This document shows positions 61,748 to 64,000 of a stretch of 64,000 nt of DNA, piece by piece. This stretch comes from Kribbella sp. NBC_00382 (GTDB lineage Bacteria; Actinomycetota; Actinomycetes; Propionibacteriales; Kribbellaceae). Numbering within the stretch: position 1 is the stretch's first letter; every line of letters begins with the position of its first letter. A program made the translations under genes and the position numbers. The notes beneath the pieces were generated by a model. The model ran no database searches. It was not told the origin of the DNA and saw only the letters and a program-made list of their open reading frames with translations. Location of the stretch: assembly GCF_036067295.1 (NCBI RefSeq), contig NZ_CP107954.1, positions 7,192,001 to 7,256,000 on the forward strand. Reading direction: 5' to 3'.

Positions 61748-62671
61748 ATGCGCGCCGGCCATCAGCAGTTCAGCGCTCTGCGGCGCTGGGCCTGGACGAT
61801 CATCGGCAACCGCGCTGTCCGTGTCACCGCCCTGCTGGGCGCCGTCGGGCTGTCCTTATGGAACGTCGAGCGGGTTCCGCATACCGCGGTGCTACCGGCC
61901 ATGATCGGGCTGCTGCCGTTCGCCATCGGCAAGTACGTCCTCTGCCCGCTCCGCTGGCACTCGCTGTCCACCAGCGGCCGATCGCGCTGCTGGCACCTGC
62001 GGGCCTATGCGGAGAGCGAGATCCTCGGCCTGATCTCCCCCTGGCACGCCGGCGCGGACCTGTGGCGGATCCACCGCCTGGAAGGGACCGGCGTACGCCG
62101 AGCGCCCGCGGTCGCCGAAGTCGCGCTCGACCGCTTCGTCGGTACGGTCGGGCTCTCCTGCGCCGTCGCGGTCTGTGGGGTGGCGTTCCCCCGGAAAGTA
62201 CTGATCATCGCTCTGAGCGTGGCCGCTGTGGTCCTCGCGGTGGCGCTGATCGTGAATCGACGACATCCCGGACTGGCCGGCCGGTGGCCGTGGCCCACTC
62301 CGAAGGTGTTCGCGGGCGGCATCCTCTTGTCGGTCGGCTACCAGGCAACGATTCTCGGCCTGCTGATCGGTGCGCTGCATGCGGTCGGCGACTCGGTGTC
62401 GGCGTTCCAGTTGGCCGCCGTCTTCGGTGCCAGCCAACTCGCCGGTGCCTTGCCAGGCGTCCATGGCGCCAGCCCGCGTGAGGGTGCTCTGGTGGCCGGC
62501 CTCGCGTCGATCGGCGTACCGTGGACGGCCGCTTTCGGGGCGGTCGCTCTCACCGCGATTCTCTACTGGATCCCGGCCCTGCTCATCGGCGGTACTTTCC
62601 TCTTCCTGCGCTGGCGCGGCTGGTTCACCGATCCCGTACTCATGGCTCGCCCGGCCGATCAGGTCGCGTAG
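61748..62671 (+). CDS. UPF0104 / lysylphosphatidylglycerol synthetase-type membrane protein
   Basis: The 307-residue protein starts at an ATG with a strong GGAAGGAGG site 7 bases upstream. It has about eight spans and the family segments 'SEILGLISPWHAGADLWRIHRLEG', 'AVAEVALDRFVGTVGLSC' and 'LAGALPGVHGASPREGALVAGL'. These match the flippase-like integral membrane domain of UPF0104/AglD proteins (LPG_synthase_TM). The usual P-G-G-x-G-x-x-E core reads 'LPGVHGASPREGALV' here. A lipid-flipping role is inferred from the family. Confidence 0.82.
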   Translation: MRAGHQQFSALRRWAWTIIGNRAVRVTALLGAVGLSLWNVERVPHTAVLPAMIGLLPFAIGKYVLCPLRWHSLSTSGRSRCWHLRAYAESEILGLISPWHAGADLWRIHRLEGTGVRRAPAVAEVALDRFVGTVGLSCAVAVCGVAFPRKVLIIALSVAAVVLAVALIVNRRHPGLAGRWPWPTPKVFAGGILLSVGYQATILGLLIGALHAVGDSVSAFQLAAVFGASQLAGALPGVHGASPREGALVAGLASIGVPWTAAFGAVALTAILYWIPALLIGGTFLFLRWRGWFTDPVLMARPADQVA

Positions 62672-62717
62672 CACTGTTCGGTCGGGACCGAAGTACTCGA
62701 GTCGTACGGTGCTTCAC

Positions 62718-63311
62718 GTGCTGACCGATCCGAGCTACCTCGTACCGACCACGCCGCCTGCCCCGACTGGGGTCGCCTGGTTGCGTTCATCCGTCGCGCG
62801 CTTCAGCAACGGCGCGACCCATGAACGCCGACGGGCACTCGCGGTGGCCGCGCTGGCTGAAATCGACCCATCCGAGCTGCGTGCTTTGGCAATCCGCCGA
62901 GGCACCGGCCCGGTCGAAGTACTGGCCGAAGCCCTCGGCCTCCCACCCACGATCGCCGACGACATCGCCGTGATCGCCAAGTCCTACCAACCGCACACCA
63001 CGATCACCCCCGAGGCAGACCAGGCCGCGGCCCGCCTAGTACGCGTCCTCGGCTCCGACGACGAGCGAGCTGCGAACCTGATTGCCCTGCTGGTGCAGGC
63101 CTGTGACGCCACCAAAACTCTGGTCGAGAACACCCTCGCCGACCGCACCGACCCACCGGTGCCTCTCACCCGACGCGTTGCCCCCGACGGCACGACCGTG
63201 GAGATCGACCTGACCGAAACCCCCTTCGGTGCCGGCCCACACGCCTGCCCCGGACGCCTCCACGCGCTCGCGCTCGCCGACGGACTTGTGCAGGCCCGAC
63301 GCGATCGATGA
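62718..63311 (+). CDS. Half-length cytochrome P450-like protein
   Basis: The 197-residue product is placed at the GTG at 62718 because TACGGT (62705-62710) lies 7 bases before it. 'RFSNGATHERRRALAVAALAEID' resembles the P450 C-helix region, 'ERAANLIALLVQACDATKTLVENTL' an I helix, 'DPPVPLTRRVA' the segment after the K helix, and 'ETPFGAGPHACPGRLHALALADGLV' is the haem-ligand loop with its Cys. Normal P450s are about 400 residues; here the F-G region and the E-x-x-R of the K helix appear absent. It may bind haem without normal monooxygenase activity, or be a family of compact P450-like proteins. Confidence 0.7.
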   Translation: MLTDPSYLVPTTPPAPTGVAWLRSSVARFSNGATHERRRALAVAALAEIDPSELRALAIRRGTGPVEVLAEALGLPPTIADDIAVIAKSYQPHTTITPEADQAAARLVRVLGSDDERAANLIALLVQACDATKTLVENTLADRTDPPVPLTRRVAPDGTTVEIDLTETPFGAGPHACPGRLHALALADGLVQARRDR

Positions 63312-63375
63312 AACCGATCCGCGATGCTGTACGTCGTACCCGCCGTCAACGCCCAATGACACAGCGGAGGTAGCA

Positions 63376-64000
63376 ATGAGTCACAAGATCAGCAGACGTC
63401 AGGCCCTGATGCTCGGTGGTGGAGCGCTCGCCGGCGCCGCGACCCTCGGCTCGGTGGCCGGGGCCGAGTCGGCTTCGGCAGCCAAGGGCCGACCCGATTC
63501 GGCGGCTAGGCCGCGACCGGCTCAGGCTGCGAGCGACTGGGTTCGGCTCCCGGTCATCACGGCCAACATCGGCCGCAAGAACCTCGGCGCGCGGGAGGCG
63601 GCGATCCGCGACGTGCGCAACGGCGATCCCGGCAACCGCCCGTTCGTCGGCTGGCAGGAGATCAGCGAGGGCGACAGCGGCGAGCCGGCGATCATCTCGC
63701 AGTACTTCGGCGACGCCTACCAGAACGCGTTCCTGCACCACGACACGTCGTACCGGGTGCCGATCTCCGTCCCGCAGCCGTGGACCGTCGTCAACTCGCA
63801 GGCGACCTTCGTGCACCCCGGCATCAGCGGAGTGACTCCCCCGCGATGGATCAACGAGGTCGCGGTCGAGCATCCGGCGTACCCGGGGCTGAAGTTCGTG
63901 ATGATCAACTCGCACTACATCGCCGGCGCCTACAACGGCGGCCAGAACCCGAACCTGCGCGACGAATGGGACCTGCACAAGAAGACCCATCGCGAGCAGG
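63376..64000 (+). CDS. TAT-exported endonuclease/exonuclease/phosphatase-like protein, 3' end outside window
   Basis: The frame opens at an ATG with GGAGG 5 bases upstream and runs off the window (208 codons seen). The N-terminus is a TAT signal ('HKISRRQALMLGGGALAG'), cleaved near 'ASAA'. The following part ('LPVITANIGRKNLGAREAAIRDV', 'PFVGWQEISEGD', 'LKFVMINSHYIAGAYNGG') fits the start of the EEP fold: Asn in 'TANIG' and Glu in 'WQEI' are the usual metal-site residues. A secreted nuclease or phosphodiesterase is likely. Confidence 0.7.
   Translation, partial: MSHKISRRQALMLGGGALAGAATLGSVAGAESASAAKGRPDSAARPRPAQAASDWVRLPVITANIGRKNLGAREAAIRDVRNGDPGNRPFVGWQEISEGDSGEPAIISQYFGDAYQNAFLHHDTSYRVPISVPQPWTVVNSQATFVHPGISGVTPPRWINEVAVEHPAYPGLKFVMINSHYIAGAYNGGQNPNLRDEWDLHKKTHREQ

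Overview
The window is high-GC DNA with dense, often overlapping genes, many GTG starts, TAT signals, many single-gene regulators and several apparently leaderless transcripts. This is a filamentous actinomycete. The class III lanthipeptide locus with its own prolyl oligopeptidase resembles the flavipeptin system described from Kribbella flavida, so Kribbella or a close relative is the best guess; this is an inference and is not proven by the window. I saw no rRNA, tRNA, CRISPR array, insertion sequence or phage gene.

Layout. (1) 1-14.8 kb, minus strand: three consecutive secreted cupredoxin/multicopper-oxidase-like proteins, a 1.8-kresidue secreted protein (SdrD-B, IPT/TIG and beta-helix segments), then a YncE/phosphoesterase protein encoded behind an ABC-2 permease and its ATPase. 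Copper-ligand motifs are divided between adjacent cupredoxin proteins. (2) 14.9-25 kb: small metabolic and regulatory genes (nitroreductase, PfpI, MocR, D-aminopeptidase, zeta-toxin-like kinase, carbamate kinase, TetR with a DUF3533-type membrane protein, BadF-type kinase). An iron box sits in front of a truncated siderophore-binding lipoprotein relic. (3) 25.1-29.7 kb: a translationally coupled three-gene operon (PPDK_N-type ATP-binding protein, MFS exporter, ATP-grasp ligase) that looks like a small biosynthetic locus.

(4) 31-39.8 kb: class III lanthipeptide cluster: LanKC synthetase, a 44-residue precursor with two S-x2-S/T-x3-C ring motifs, a hairpin attenuator, prolyl oligopeptidase, two ABC exporter subunits and a convergent LuxR-type regulator. 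The precursor was found by translating the gap between the synthetase and the peptidase.

(5) 40-56.4 kb: an aromatic degradation island, almost all on the minus strand. A meta-cleavage operon (extradiol dioxygenase, hydrolase, hydratase, aldolase, acylating aldehyde dehydrogenase, FAD phenol hydroxylase, plus a luciferase-like monooxygenase and an isochorismatase-like protein) lies beside an ortho-cleavage operon (flavin reductase, luciferase-like monooxygenase, hydrolase, muconate cycloisomerase, intradiol dioxygenase, muconolactone isomerase, enol-lactonase). A LysR regulator lies between them and a GntR regulator is divergent at the head, next to a long palindrome. (6) 56.4-64 kb: MBL hydrolase, PadR with a membrane partner, DUF4184 protein, alpha/beta hydrolase, ECF sigma factor with an NTF2-like tail, UPF0104-type membrane protein, a half-length P450-like protein, and the start of a TAT-secreted protein cut by the window edge.
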